From Dyella subtropica (lineage in GTDB: Bacteria; Pseudomonadota; Gammaproteobacteria; Xanthomonadales; Rhodanobacteraceae), in contig NZ_JAPDPD010000028.1 in NCBI RefSeq assembly GCF_026283965.1, positions 1 to 56,598 of the forward strand: DNA of 56,598 nucleotides, in the 5' to 3' direction. The position numbers were made by a program, and so were the translations under genes. Under the pieces are notes generated by a model. It saw nothing but the letters and a program-made list of their open reading frames with translations. It ran no database searches and was not told the origin of the DNA. Shown piece after piece: positions 1-7,725 of the stretch (the first letter of the stretch is position 1; every line of letters starts with the position of its first letter).

Positions 1-83
1 GCATGCGCAAGCTATTAACCGTGCTCAACGCCATGGTTCGCGACAACGCCTCGTGGCATCTGGAACATGCGACATCCGCTTGA
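1..83 (+). CDS. C-terminal end of IS110/IS1111-family transposase (cut by window edge)
   Basis: Only the last 26 codons are visible, ending in TGA at 81-83. They read MRKLLTVLNAMVRDNASW followed by HLEHATSA. The MRKLLTxLNAMVRD stretch is the typical C-terminal end of IS110-family transposases (DEDD-type RNA-guided recombinases). No terminal inverted repeats are expected for IS110 and none are seen. The left part, including the catalytic residues, lies outside the window, so it cannot be said whether the element is intact. Confidence 0.75.
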   Translation, partial: MRKLLTVLNAMVRDNASWHLEHATSA

Positions 84-104
84 CTGCCAACACAGTTGCT
101 CACC

Positions 105-148
105 TCAATCCTCTCCCCCGTGCACAAATCGGTGAACGGGGGAGAGGA
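105..148. repeat. Palindromic intergenic repeat, copy 1 (ctctccccc type)
   Basis: An imperfect inverted repeat with arms ctctcccccgt and acgggggagag around a short centre containing gcacaaatcgg. A close copy lies at 43661-43704, just inside the far end of the tRNA-Leu island. It sits between the transposase stop and the convergent DUF4337 gene. Confidence 0.6.
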
Positions 149-169
149 GGCGAAGGCAAGGTCAGGGGC

Positions 170-757
170 TCAGAGAGCGCTGACGAACGCATAAGCGAAC
201 AACGCACAGCCCACCAACCCTAGAGCGACCGAGGCCCACCAGGCCGGGCGCTTGCGCGTGAGGGCGGCCACCGCACCGAGTGCGATACCTACCTGCAACA
301 GCGCCACCGCTTCCGCATAACGATGATGCTGATGCATCAGGTGATCGGCCTCGGCCGATTTGGCGTCGCGCTCGTGTTCGAGTTCGCGAGCCTGGACATC
401 GATTTCGTGCTGTTCCTTGAGGTAGCGGGCCTCATTCTCGGCGAGGTTGGCCGGAGGCGGCTTGTCCACCGCCGTCCAGGCGCCTTGCGCGTTGTGGGCT
501 ATCGCGGCCTTGAGGCCTTTCGCCTGGTAATACGCCCACGCATCCGAAGCCTTGGCCTGCAGCGCAGTGGCTTCGGTCTTGAGGATCAGGGCTTCGTTCG
601 CCGTGCTGCCAGCCTGGAGGGAGGTAATGGCGGCCAACGCTGCGAACACCGCCGTGCTGAGCGCAATGGTGCGAAGCAGGTTGCCGCTTTCGCGCTCGAC
701 CTCTTCCGCGATGGCCTCGCGGAGCTTGTCGGTATCGATTTCAATCTCTTCGGGCAT
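170..757 (-). CDS. DUF4337-type membrane protein
   Basis: A 195-residue protein starting MPEEIEIDTDKLREAI. I chose this ATG because the family begins with such an acidic amphipathic stretch and the 17 residues upstream are unconvincing. One hydrophobic segment lies at about residues 25-50 (TIALSTAVFAALAAITSL), followed by a charged, Gln/Ala-rich helical middle that looks like a coiled coil (about 50-140). Two hydrophobic segments lie near the C-terminus (about 145-165 and 173-193). The family has no established function. The gene is monocistronic, converging on the transposase remnant. Function unknown; membrane location inferred from hydropathy. Confidence 0.7.
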   Translation of the reverse strand: MPEEIEIDTDKLREAIAEEVERESGNLLRTIALSTAVFAALAAITSLQAGSTANEALILKTEATALQAKASDAWAYYQAKGLKAAIAHNAQGAWTAVDKPPPANLAENEARYLKEQHEIDVQARELEHERDAKSAEADHLMHQHHRYAEAVALLQVGIALGAVAALTRKRPAWWASVALGLVGCALFAYAFVSAL

Positions 758-1476
758 GGTGTGCGAATCCCCTGGGGCTGGTGGGCGCATTCTACGCGCG
801 CGGTACACATCCTTCGGAATGAGTCGCTTGATGGCGGCACGCTTTCTTGTGATCGGACAAGTCGCGTGGGAAAAAACTTACATGGATGTGCGGCGATCTC
901 CGCTTGGTCGGGCCTGGGGATCGGAGCAAGCTTTCCATGCCCCGCGAGTCCGGCGGTGGGCGAGCCCCGCCTGCGCCAGCCGATGACCGGGGTGTTTTTC
1001 TGCATAGCTCATGCCCCTGAGCCTACGCTTGGCGCCCCGCAGTCTGGGGGCGCCTTTTCTATTTGGGGCGACGCTTTCCGCTGCCGTTCCGGTCGGGTCG
1101 CACAGTGATGTCTCCGGAAGATCAGAGCGGACATCGTAGGTCGGCCGCCTTGGTTGAGCACCTTCAGTTCGCGTCGGGCGAGATACCCATGGGTGAGAAT
1201 GCTCTTGGATCATTTGAGCAAAAACATAGGCTTGAGTTCTGATTCTGAGGCGGGAAGGGCGAGGTTTCAGGTCGTAATCGCGGTAGTTCCAACGCGTGAT
1301 CTAGATAGAACTGACATGTAAGTAGTCTCTCGCCTACAAGTATTTGCGTCGGTAGCCGATAGGACGAAACCGATAAGAAAGGCACTCTTTCGTGGCTCGG
1401 TAAGTCAGGCAGAGGCGGCTTCGTCCGTTGGAATCTTCCGATGACCCAGTGTTCTTATTCCTGCCCAGGTGCGCAG
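758..1476. other. Gene-poor stretch with one stand-alone terminator
   Basis: No convincing protein-coding gene in 720 bases. It contains the upstream region of the leftward DUF4337 gene and a rho-independent terminator at 1031-1058 that faces right with no rightward gene in front of it. Reading frames here lack family resemblance. A small RNA ending at the terminator is possible but unproven. Confidence 0.5.
1031..1058 (+). terminator. Rho-independent terminator without an upstream gene
   Basis: A perfect 8-bp stem (ggcgcccc / ggggcgcc) with an 8-nt loop, followed by TTTTCT. The T-run is only on the right side, so it terminates rightward transcription. Confidence 0.6.
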
Positions 1477-1716
1477 ATGATCATTTACTCGCTTAAGCAG
1501 TCCGATGAAGGCCATTGGAGTGTGTGTCGTTTGGGCTTTTCCCTGTTCAGCAATCTTCGACTGGGGCCGGCCATTACCTTGGCGCGCGAAGTAGCGCGCG
1601 ACGAACACGCACGATCGGGGCGCCCGGTGTGCGTCGAGATGTCGGGCCCGGAATCCACGATCCGGCTGGCTCAATACGCGCGGCCTCAGCCGGAACCTTT
1701 CGTCGCCGCCGCTTGA
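1477..1716 (+). CDS. Small hypothetical protein
   Basis: A 79-residue protein starting MIIYSLKQSDEGHWSVCRLG. An in-frame ATG 36 bases upstream (1441) is possible, but the internal start fits better because the folded-looking part begins there. The pattern of a short beta-like start, a helix containing ITLAREVARDEHARSGRPV and a closing strand resembles small DUF2188-like proteins, but the match is too weak to name. No signal peptide or membrane segment. It stands alone between the gene-poor stretch and the amidohydrolase gene. Coding status is moderately likely. Confidence 0.45.
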   Translation: MIIYSLKQSDEGHWSVCRLGFSLFSNLRLGPAITLAREVARDEHARSGRPVCVEMSGPESTIRLAQYARPQPEPFVAAA

Positions 1717-1847
1717 TGGTCGAAGCGGGAGTACCACGCCGGTTTTTCGCGTGGAGATAGTGCGTGGGCCTCAACGCTTGGCCCCGCCGCTTGTTTCACT
1801 TTATCGATCTAGGCAAAGTGCCCCGGTCTATCTGCCGGATTCCGCTC

Positions 1848-3527
1848 ATGCCTATGTCGATCCGCCGCATCGCCGCCACTGTGCTGGCGATGGCCGTTCT
1901 GCCGCTGCAAGCGGCCACCTTGTTGATTAATGCACACGTGCACACGCTGGATCCGGACAAGCCGGAGGCCAGCGCGCTGGCTTGGGGGGATGACGGTCGT
2001 CTGCTGGCCGTGGGCAGCGCCAACGAATTGCAGGCGCAGTACCGCGATGCCAAGCAGGTGGATGCGCGTGGCGCGACGGTGATTCCCGGTCTTATCGATG
2101 CGCATGGGCACCTGCTCTCGCTCGGCACGATTCGCAGCCAGGCGGACCTGGTCGGTGCGCGCTCCAAGGCGGAGGTGCTGAAGCGTTTGCAAGCCTGGGC
2201 CGCCAAGCTGCCGAAGGATGCATGGCTGGTCGGTCACGGCTGGGATCAGAACCTGTGGCCGGAGAAGCATTTTCCGAGCGCAGCGGATCTGGATGCGGCG
2301 TTCCCCGATCGCCCTGTGTACCTGGAGCGCATCGACGGCCACGCGTCATGGGCGAACACGGCGGCGATGAAGCAGGCGAAGAAGTCGCTCGATGGCGATT
2401 GGCAGCCGGATGGCGGCCGCATTCTTCGCGTGGGCCAGCGAGCCAGTGGCGTGTTGGTGGATGGTGCGCAAGCGCTGGTGGGGGATGCCATTCCGCCGCT
2501 GACGCCTGCACAGACACGCGAGGCCTATCAGCGCGCTTTCAAGGAAGCCGTGGCCGCGGGTCTGACCGGCGTGCACGACGCAGGCGTGAGCCTGGAAGAT
2601 TTCAAGGTGCTGCAGCAGATGGCGAAGAACGGCGAGATTCCGTTGCGCCTCTACGAGATGGCCGACGGCAATCACGCAGCGCTGGATTGGCTGTGCGCGC
2701 AAGGCGGGCAGTGGGCCGACCCAAACGGTCGCCTGCGCATGCACACCGTGAAGCTGTACATGGACGGTGCCCTGGGCAGTCGCGGTGCGGCGTTGCTTAC
2801 TGACTACAGCGACGATCATGGCAACCGCGGCATCTTTGTGACTTCACCGGAGGATTACCGCGTGGCTGTGGAAAAGGCGCATGGCTGCAAGGTGCAGGTG
2901 GCAACGCATGCGATCGGCGATCGCGGCAACCGTACGGTGCTGGACATCTACCAGGCTGTGCTGGGCAAAGATGCGGACACCGATCACCGCTGGCGCGTGG
3001 AGCACGCGCAAATCGTCGCGCTGGACGACATTCCGCGTTTCGGCAAGCTGCGCCTGATTGCTTCGATGCAGCCGACCCACGCCACGTCCGATATGCCGTG
3101 GGCGGAGCAGCGTCTCGGCGCCACGCGTTTGAAGGGCGCCTATGCCTGGCAGCGCTTTTTGCATGAGCGCGTGCCGCTGGCGTTCGGTTCGGATTTCCCG
3201 GTGGAGAGCGTAAACCCGATGCTGGGGTTGTATGCCGCGATCACGCGGCAGGATCTGGCGGGCCAGCCGCCAGGCGGTTGGCTGCCGGACCAGAAAGTCA
3301 GCCGTATCCAGGCGCTGGTCGGGTTCACGCGCGCCGCGGCCTATGCGTCCTTCATGGATCACGAGGTGGGCATGCTCAAGGCGGGCATGCGCGCGGACTT
3401 CGTGATGCTCGATGCCGATCCGCTGACCATCGAGCCGCGCCAGATAGCTGACCTGAAACCGCTGAGCACCTGGGTGGACGGCAAGGCGGTTTACCGCGCC
3501 GACGAAAAAGCCAACACCGCGCGGTGA
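1848..3527 (+). CDS. Secreted amidohydrolase, YtcJ/AepA-like (Amidohydro_3 family)
   Basis: Metal-dependent hydrolase of the amidohydrolase superfamily, 559 residues, expected to act on an amide or cyclic amide; substrate unknown. I start at ATG 1848 because the next residues (MSIRRIAATVLAMAVLPLQA) form a clear signal peptide ending near residue 23; an ATG at 1854 is equally usable. The longer frame upstream has no signal-like start. Motifs in order: GLIDAHGHL (metal-binding H-x-H) at about residue 80, HAIGDRGN near residue 380, and FGSDFPVES near residue 480 carrying the metal-binding Asp. Probably periplasmic. It is a single gene, converging on the azoreductase gene. Confidence 0.85.
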   Translation: MPMSIRRIAATVLAMAVLPLQAATLLINAHVHTLDPDKPEASALAWGDDGRLLAVGSANELQAQYRDAKQVDARGATVIPGLIDAHGHLLSLGTIRSQADLVGARSKAEVLKRLQAWAAKLPKDAWLVGHGWDQNLWPEKHFPSAADLDAAFPDRPVYLERIDGHASWANTAAMKQAKKSLDGDWQPDGGRILRVGQRASGVLVDGAQALVGDAIPPLTPAQTREAYQRAFKEAVAAGLTGVHDAGVSLEDFKVLQQMAKNGEIPLRLYEMADGNHAALDWLCAQGGQWADPNGRLRMHTVKLYMDGALGSRGAALLTDYSDDHGNRGIFVTSPEDYRVAVEKAHGCKVQVATHAIGDRGNRTVLDIYQAVLGKDADTDHRWRVEHAQIVALDDIPRFGKLRLIASMQPTHATSDMPWAEQRLGATRLKGAYAWQRFLHERVPLAFGSDFPVESVNPMLGLYAAITRQDLAGQPPGGWLPDQKVSRIQALVGFTRAAAYASFMDHEVGMLKAGMRADFVMLDADPLTIEPRQIADLKPLSTWVDGKAVYRADEKANTAR

Positions 3528-3567
3528 TCTGCGCGGCGTTGGCCTGGGGGGAGGGGAGCTGCCGTGC

Positions 3568-4152
3568 TTAGGCGGCCTTGCGGGCCATGACGCCGATCGA
3601 AGCCTGGGCAGTCGTCAGCGCCTCGGCCTTGTGGTCGGCGCTGACGTTGACGCCTTCCGCACGGACGAATTCCACGTCGGTGATGCCGATGAAGCCGAGT
3701 ACGGTGCGCAGGTAGGGTTCCTGGAAATCCATCGGCGCGCCGGCCGTGCCTTCGCTATAGATGCCACCGCGGCTGGAGGCGATGATCACGCGCTTGCCCT
3801 TGGCCAGGCCCTCGGGGCCGTTCTCGGTGTAGCGGAAGGTCTTGCCGGCCACCAGCACGCGGTCGATCCAGGCCTTCAGTGCGCTCGGGATCGAGAAGTT
3901 GTACATCGGGGCACCGAGCACGATGACATCGGCGGCGAGGAATTCCTCCATCACGTCGTTGCCGAGCAGGGCGGCCGGATCGGCGGCGTCGGCCACAGGA
4001 GTCCAATGCGGCAGGGGCTGAGCGATCAGGTCGCGATAGGTGACTCGGGTACCCGGCTGTTCGCGGACCAGCTCGGCTACGATGGAAGCGGTGAGGCCGC
4101 GGGAAACGGAATGGTTGCCCAGCGAGCTGGCGTCGATATGCAGGAGTTTCAT
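3568..4152 (-). CDS. azoR: FMN-dependent NADH-azoreductase
   Basis: A 194-residue flavodoxin-fold reductase that reduces quinones and azo compounds by two-electron NAD(P)H-dependent transfer, probably as a cytosolic FMN-bound dimer. It begins MKLLHIDASSLGNHSVSRGL, the FMN phosphate-binding loop of the family. APMYNFSIPSALKAWIDRV at about residues 93-111 and SSRGGIY at about 139-145 are the isoalloxazine-binding loops. Length matches the family (about 200 residues). A LysR regulator is encoded divergently 115 bases away, a common arrangement in which the regulator controls the reductase. Confidence 0.92.
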   Translation of the reverse strand: MKLLHIDASSLGNHSVSRGLTASIVAELVREQPGTRVTYRDLIAQPLPHWTPVADAADPAALLGNDVMEEFLAADVIVLGAPMYNFSIPSALKAWIDRVLVAGKTFRYTENGPEGLAKGKRVIIASSRGGIYSEGTAGAPMDFQEPYLRTVLGFIGITDVEFVRAEGVNVSADHKAEALTTAQASIGVMARKAA

Positions 4153-4208
4153 GGCAATTCCTCGATCACGAGCCGGTCTGGCCGGCGACGGGAATAACGA
4201 TATACTTT

Positions 4209-4251
4209 GAACAATGGATCGATAAGACAGCGCTTCTAGAACTAATTGTTC
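4209..4251. promoter_or_regulatory. Inverted repeat in the azoR-LysR intergenic region (candidate operator)
   Basis: gaacaat at 4209-4215 and its exact reverse complement attgttc at 4245-4251 flank 29 bases. The right arm is also part of a compact palindrome gaac-taatt-gttc at 4239-4251. Position between divergent promoters suggests a binding site for the LysR protein at 4268-5233; that is inference. Confidence 0.45.
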
Positions 4252-4267
4252 GATATTGGAAACAGTG

Positions 4268-5233
4268 ATGACCGTACTGGATGGCGCCCTGCAGGATCTG
4301 AACGACCTGTACTTCTTTGCCTCGGTGGTGGAGCACAGTGGTTTCTCGGCCGCGGGCCGTGCGCTGGGCATTCCCAAGTCCCGCCTGAGCAAGCGCATCG
4401 CGCAGTTGGAAGAACGCCTCGGCGTGCGCCTGTTGCAGCGGACCACCCGGCGTTTCGTGGTGACTGAAGTCGGTGAGCGCTTTTACACGCATTGCCGCGC
4501 CGTGCTGGAAGAAGCGCGGGCTGCGCAGGATGCGGTGGACGAACTACGAGCCGAGCCGCGCGGCGTGGTGCGCGTGAGCTGCCCGAACTCGCTGGCGCAG
4601 ACCATCGTGGCGCAAGTGCTGCCAGACTTCCTCGCGCAGCATCCCAAGGTGCAGGTGCGCCTGCAGGCGACCAACCGTCGAGTGGATTTGATTGGCGAGG
4701 GTGTGGACGTGGCTATCCGCGTGCGCAGCAAGCTGGATACGGATGCCACCCTGGTCATGCGTACCTTCGGCCAGTCGCGCGTGTTGCTGGTGGCCAGCCC
4801 GACCTTGCTGAAACAGGTCGGCCGGCCGCAGGTGCCCGGCGATCTGTCGGCCATCCCCGCGCTGGCCATGAACGAGCACGAAGGTGCGCAGAGCTGGGAA
4901 CTGCTCGATGCGCAGGGCGAGCGGACGGTGGTCGACATCAAGCCGCGTTTGATCTGCGGCGATTTCGCGGTGCTGCTGGAATCAGCGCGACGTGGTGTCG
5001 GCATCACGCTGTTACCTGAGTTCGTGTGCGCGCCGGCGATTATGTGTGGCGATCTGGAAGTGGTGCTGCCGGACTGGAGCGTGCCGCAGGGCACCATGCA
5101 CTTCGTCTATCCCAGCCGCCGTGGCCTGTTGCCGGGTGTGCGTGCCTTCGTGGATTTCCTGGCGGACCGGCTGCCCACCGCCACCCTGCAGACTCAAGAG
5201 GACTGCACTAAGCGGCCGCTTACGCCAGTCTGA
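4268..5233 (+). CDS. LysR-family transcriptional regulator, divergent from azoR
   Basis: A 321-residue LTTR. The N-terminal winged helix-turn-helix (about residues 8-65) includes FSAAGRALGIPKSRLSKRIA and the LLQRTTRRFVVTEVG wing. The C-terminal effector-binding domain follows from about residue 92 (RGVVRVSCP). Start chosen at ATG 4268; TTG 4256 and GTG 4265 in frame are alternatives. It belongs to the class often found beside drug- or quinone-responsive oxidoreductases, so a quinone or electrophile inducer acting on azoR is plausible but not shown. Confidence 0.88.
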   Translation: MTVLDGALQDLNDLYFFASVVEHSGFSAAGRALGIPKSRLSKRIAQLEERLGVRLLQRTTRRFVVTEVGERFYTHCRAVLEEARAAQDAVDELRAEPRGVVRVSCPNSLAQTIVAQVLPDFLAQHPKVQVRLQATNRRVDLIGEGVDVAIRVRSKLDTDATLVMRTFGQSRVLLVASPTLLKQVGRPQVPGDLSAIPALAMNEHEGAQSWELLDAQGERTVVDIKPRLICGDFAVLLESARRGVGITLLPEFVCAPAIMCGDLEVVLPDWSVPQGTMHFVYPSRRGLLPGVRAFVDFLADRLPTATLQTQEDCTKRPLTPV

Positions 5234-5282
5234 ATTGCACCGCGTGCTAGCATCCCGTTTGGCCTTCCAAACCTCCGAGCCC

Positions 5283-6428
5283 ATGCATATCGAAACCAAG
5301 CTTCCGAAGGTGGGTACCACCATCTTCAGTGTGATGAGTCAGCTTGCGCTGGAACACAAAGCCGTCAATCTGGGGCAGGGTTTTCCCGATTTCGAGCCGC
5401 CGCAAGCGTTGCGCGATGCGATTACGCGTGCGATGGCCGAAGGTCGCAATCAGTATGCACCGGGTATCGGGCTGGCACCGCTGCGCGAACAGATCGCGCT
5501 GAAGACCGAGCGCATGTATGGGCGCAAGGTCAGCGCCGATACCGACGTTACCGTGACTTCCGGTGCCACTGAGGCACTGTTTTCCGCGATCGCCGCCGTG
5601 GTGCGTGCGGGCGACGAAGTGATCGTGTTCGATCCAGCCTACGACAGCTACGAGCCGGCAATCGACCTGCAGGGCGCGAAGGCCGTGCATATCCCGCTGA
5701 CCGTGCCGAGCTTCTCCATCGACTGGCAGCGTGTACGCGATGCCATCACGCCGCGTACGCGGATGATCCTGATCAACAGCCCGCACAATCCGTCGGGCGC
5801 TGTGTTGTCGGCGGCCGATCTTGATGCGTTGGCCGCGATCGTGCGCGATACGGAGATCGTGGTGCTCTCCGATGAAGTGTACGAACACATCGTGTTCGAC
5901 GGCGCGCACCACCAGAGCGTGTTGCGCCATGCCGAGCTGGCCGAGCGCAGCATCGTGGTGTCCTCGTTCGGCAAGACTTATCACTGCACTGGCTGGAAAC
6001 TCGGTTATGCCGTGGCGCCGAAGGCGTTGTCGGCGGAGTTCCGCAAGGTGCACCAATACCTCACGTTCTGCACCTTCCATCCGGCGCAGCTCGCGTTCGC
6101 GGAATTCATGGTCAGCACGCCGGAACACTATCTGGAGCTTCCGGCGTTCTACCAGGAAAAGCGCGACCGCTTCCGCGCGCTGCTCAAGCCGTCGCGACTG
6201 AAATTGCTCGATGTGCCGGGCGGTTACTTCCAGTTGGTCGATTACTCGGCGATTCGCGACGAGCCGGACGTGGCCTTCTGCGAGTGGCTGGTGAAAGAGG
6301 GCGGCGTGGCAGCGATCCCGTTGGCGCCGTTCTATGAGACCGCGCCCGATACGCGACTGGTGCGCCTGTGCTTCGCCAAGAGCGATGCCACGATGGAGGC
6401 TGCGGCGGAGCGTCTATGCAAACTCTGA
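5283..6428 (+). CDS. ybdL: PLP-dependent methionine/glutamine aminotransferase (YbdL-like)
   Basis: Fold-type I aminotransferase, 381 residues, cytosolic. It begins MHIETKLPKVGTTIFSVMSQ, as in methionine aminotransferases of the YbdL/glutamine transaminase K group. NSPHNPSG at about residues 165-172 contacts the cofactor, DEVYEH at about 197-202 holds the PLP-binding Asp-Tyr pair, and SSFGKTYHCTGWK gives the Schiff-base lysine K231. It overlaps the next gene, an omega-amidase, by 13 bases. That pairing is known: the transaminase uses glutamine to aminate 2-oxo-4-methylthiobutyrate (methionine salvage) and the amidase removes the 2-oxoglutaramate formed. The pathway role here is inferred from this pairing. 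Confidence 0.88.
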   Translation: MHIETKLPKVGTTIFSVMSQLALEHKAVNLGQGFPDFEPPQALRDAITRAMAEGRNQYAPGIGLAPLREQIALKTERMYGRKVSADTDVTVTSGATEALFSAIAAVVRAGDEVIVFDPAYDSYEPAIDLQGAKAVHIPLTVPSFSIDWQRVRDAITPRTRMILINSPHNPSGAVLSAADLDALAAIVRDTEIVVLSDEVYEHIVFDGAHHQSVLRHAELAERSIVVSSFGKTYHCTGWKLGYAVAPKALSAEFRKVHQYLTFCTFHPAQLAFAEFMVSTPEHYLELPAFYQEKRDRFRALLKPSRLKLLDVPGGYFQLVDYSAIRDEPDVAFCEWLVKEGGVAAIPLAPFYETAPDTRLVRLCFAKSDATMEAAAERLCKL

Positions 6429-7219
6429 GAGTGAGCTTGGTGCAAGGTGCCACGCGCTGGCACGATGCGCCGGCCAATCGCGAATACTACGGGGCGCTGG
6501 CACGTAGCGTGGCCGGCCAGAGCGATCTGATCGTGTTGCCGGAGACGTTCCTTTCCGGCTTCAGCAACGACACGCGCGCCAGCGCCGAAACCATGGATGG
6601 CGAAGGCGTGGCATGGCTGCGCGCGCTGGCGGGCGAAGTGAATGCGGTGATCTGTGGCAGTCTCGCGATTCGCGAGGGCGACACGGTATACAACCGCCTG
6701 CTATGGGTGCGGCCCGATGGCAGCTATGCGCAATACGATAAGCGACATCTGTTCCGCATGGCCGGCGAGCACACACGCTATGGCGGCGGCAGCGAACGGC
6801 TCATCGTCGAGTTGAAGGGATGGCGGATTCTGCCGCAGGTCTGCTACGACCTGCGCTTCCCGGTGTGGCTACGCAATCGTCGCCTGGAAAGTGCCGCGGG
6901 CGGTATGGAATACGACCTCGCCTTGTTCGTCGCCAATTGGCCGGCGCCGCGTCGGCAGCCGTGGCGCACACTGCTGCGTGCGCGTGCGATCGAAAACCTG
7001 AGCTACGTGGTCGGCGTCAATCGCGTGGGCGTGGATGGCAACGATCATCCCTATGCGGGTGATAGCGCAGTGCTTGATCCGATCGGCGAGCCGCTGCTGG
7101 AACTGGGTTCGCAGGAACAAGTGGTGACGGTGACGCTCGATCCCGCGCCGCTGCTTGCACATCGCGAACGCTTTCCCGCTTGGATGGACGCGGACGAGTT
7201 TTCGTTGCGCCTGGACTAA
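6416..7219 (+). CDS. yafV: Nitrilase-family omega-amidase (YafV-like)
   Basis: C-N hydrolase of 267 residues that converts 2-oxoglutaramate or 2-oxosuccinamate to the oxoacid plus ammonia. The catalytic Glu-Lys-Cys triad is visible: E43 in LPETFLSG, K109 in QYDKRHLF and C143 in QVCYDLRFP. The start at 6416 lies inside the end of the aminotransferase gene (13-base overlap), implying translational coupling. Length matches YafV (about 256). The downstream palindromic repeat and terminator at 7238-7348 close the unit. Confidence 0.9.
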   Translation: MQTLRVSLVQGATRWHDAPANREYYGALARSVAGQSDLIVLPETFLSGFSNDTRASAETMDGEGVAWLRALAGEVNAVICGSLAIREGDTVYNRLLWVRPDGSYAQYDKRHLFRMAGEHTRYGGGSERLIVELKGWRILPQVCYDLRFPVWLRNRRLESAAGGMEYDLALFVANWPAPRRQPWRTLLRARAIENLSYVVGVNRVGVDGNDHPYAGDSAVLDPIGEPLLELGSQEQVVTVTLDPAPLLAHRERFPAWMDADEFSLRLD

Positions 7220-7237
7220 GCGCCCGCCCGCAATCCC

Positions 7238-7316
7238 TGTAGGAGCGCACCCTGTGCGCGACAGGCTTCCGACGAATGAACCGCCGCCCTGGTCGCCCAC
7301 AGGGTGGGCTCCTACA
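7238..7316. repeat. REP-like palindrome, family 1 (tgtaggagcgcaccctg), copy A
   Basis: The left arm tgtaggagcgcaccctgtg pairs with the right arm cacagggtgggctcctaca around a variable centre. Further copies lie at 15779, 22696, 27946 and 53918, all intergenic or touching gene ends. It separates the omega-amidase gene from the terminator. Confidence 0.85.
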
Positions 7317-7323
7317 GATACGC

Positions 7324-7348
7324 AAAGGCCGCCTTTCGGGCGGCCTTT
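7324..7348. terminator. Bidirectional terminator between yafV and arsC
   Basis: aaaggccgcc / ggcggccttt stem around tttcg, with A and T flanks on both sides, placed between convergent genes. Confidence 0.85.
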
Positions 7349-7358
7349 GTTCGTGCGT

Positions 7359-7709
7359 TCAAAGAATGTCGAGGACGGCTTCGGGCGGACGGCCCAGCGC
7401 GGCTTTGCCGTTAACGACGACGATCGGGCGCTCGATCAAGCGCGGATGCGTAGCCATCGCTTCGATCAATGCGGTGTCACTTAGCGTGGGATCGTCCAAT
7501 CCAAGTTCGGTGTACTCGGATTCACCCTTGCGGATCAGCTCGCGCGGGGTCATGCCGAGCTGATCGAGGAGCTGGTTGAGCTCCTCTGCGCTGGGCGGCG
7601 TGTCGAGGTAGTTGATCACCTCGCATGCGCAACCGCGCTCCTGCAGCAGGGCCAAGGTGGCGCGCGACTTGGAGCAGCGGTTGTTGTGGTAGATGCGGAC
7701 GTCGGTCAT
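7359..7709 (-). CDS. arsC: ArsC-family arsenate reductase (glutaredoxin type)
   Basis: A 116-residue thioredoxin-fold protein. The active-site motif HNNRCSKSRATL places the catalytic cysteine at residue 12, and VVNGKAALGRPPE near the C-terminus is the family's conserved anion-site region. It would reduce arsenate with glutathione and glutaredoxin. No arsR, arsB or acr3 gene is nearby, so this is a stand-alone housekeeping-type copy, which is common; a general thiol role cannot be excluded. It lies upstream of a terminator shared with yafV and 16 bases from the end of rluB. Confidence 0.88.
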   Translation of the reverse strand: MTDVRIYHNNRCSKSRATLALLQERGCACEVINYLDTPPSAEELNQLLDQLGMTPRELIRKGESEYTELGLDDPTLSDTALIEAMATHPRLIERPIVVVNGKAALGRPPEAVLDIL

Positions 7710-7725
7710 GGGGCTGCGTCAGCGC

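Noticed and set aside
1005-1060. Possible 6S RNA (a cccctgagcc stretch near a terminator)
   Set aside because: Only a ten-base resemblance; the length and the long closing stem with central bubble could not be traced.
7359-7709. An arsenic-resistance island
   Set aside because: Only arsC is present; no arsR, arsB, acr3 or arsH nearby, and the gene sits between housekeeping genes.
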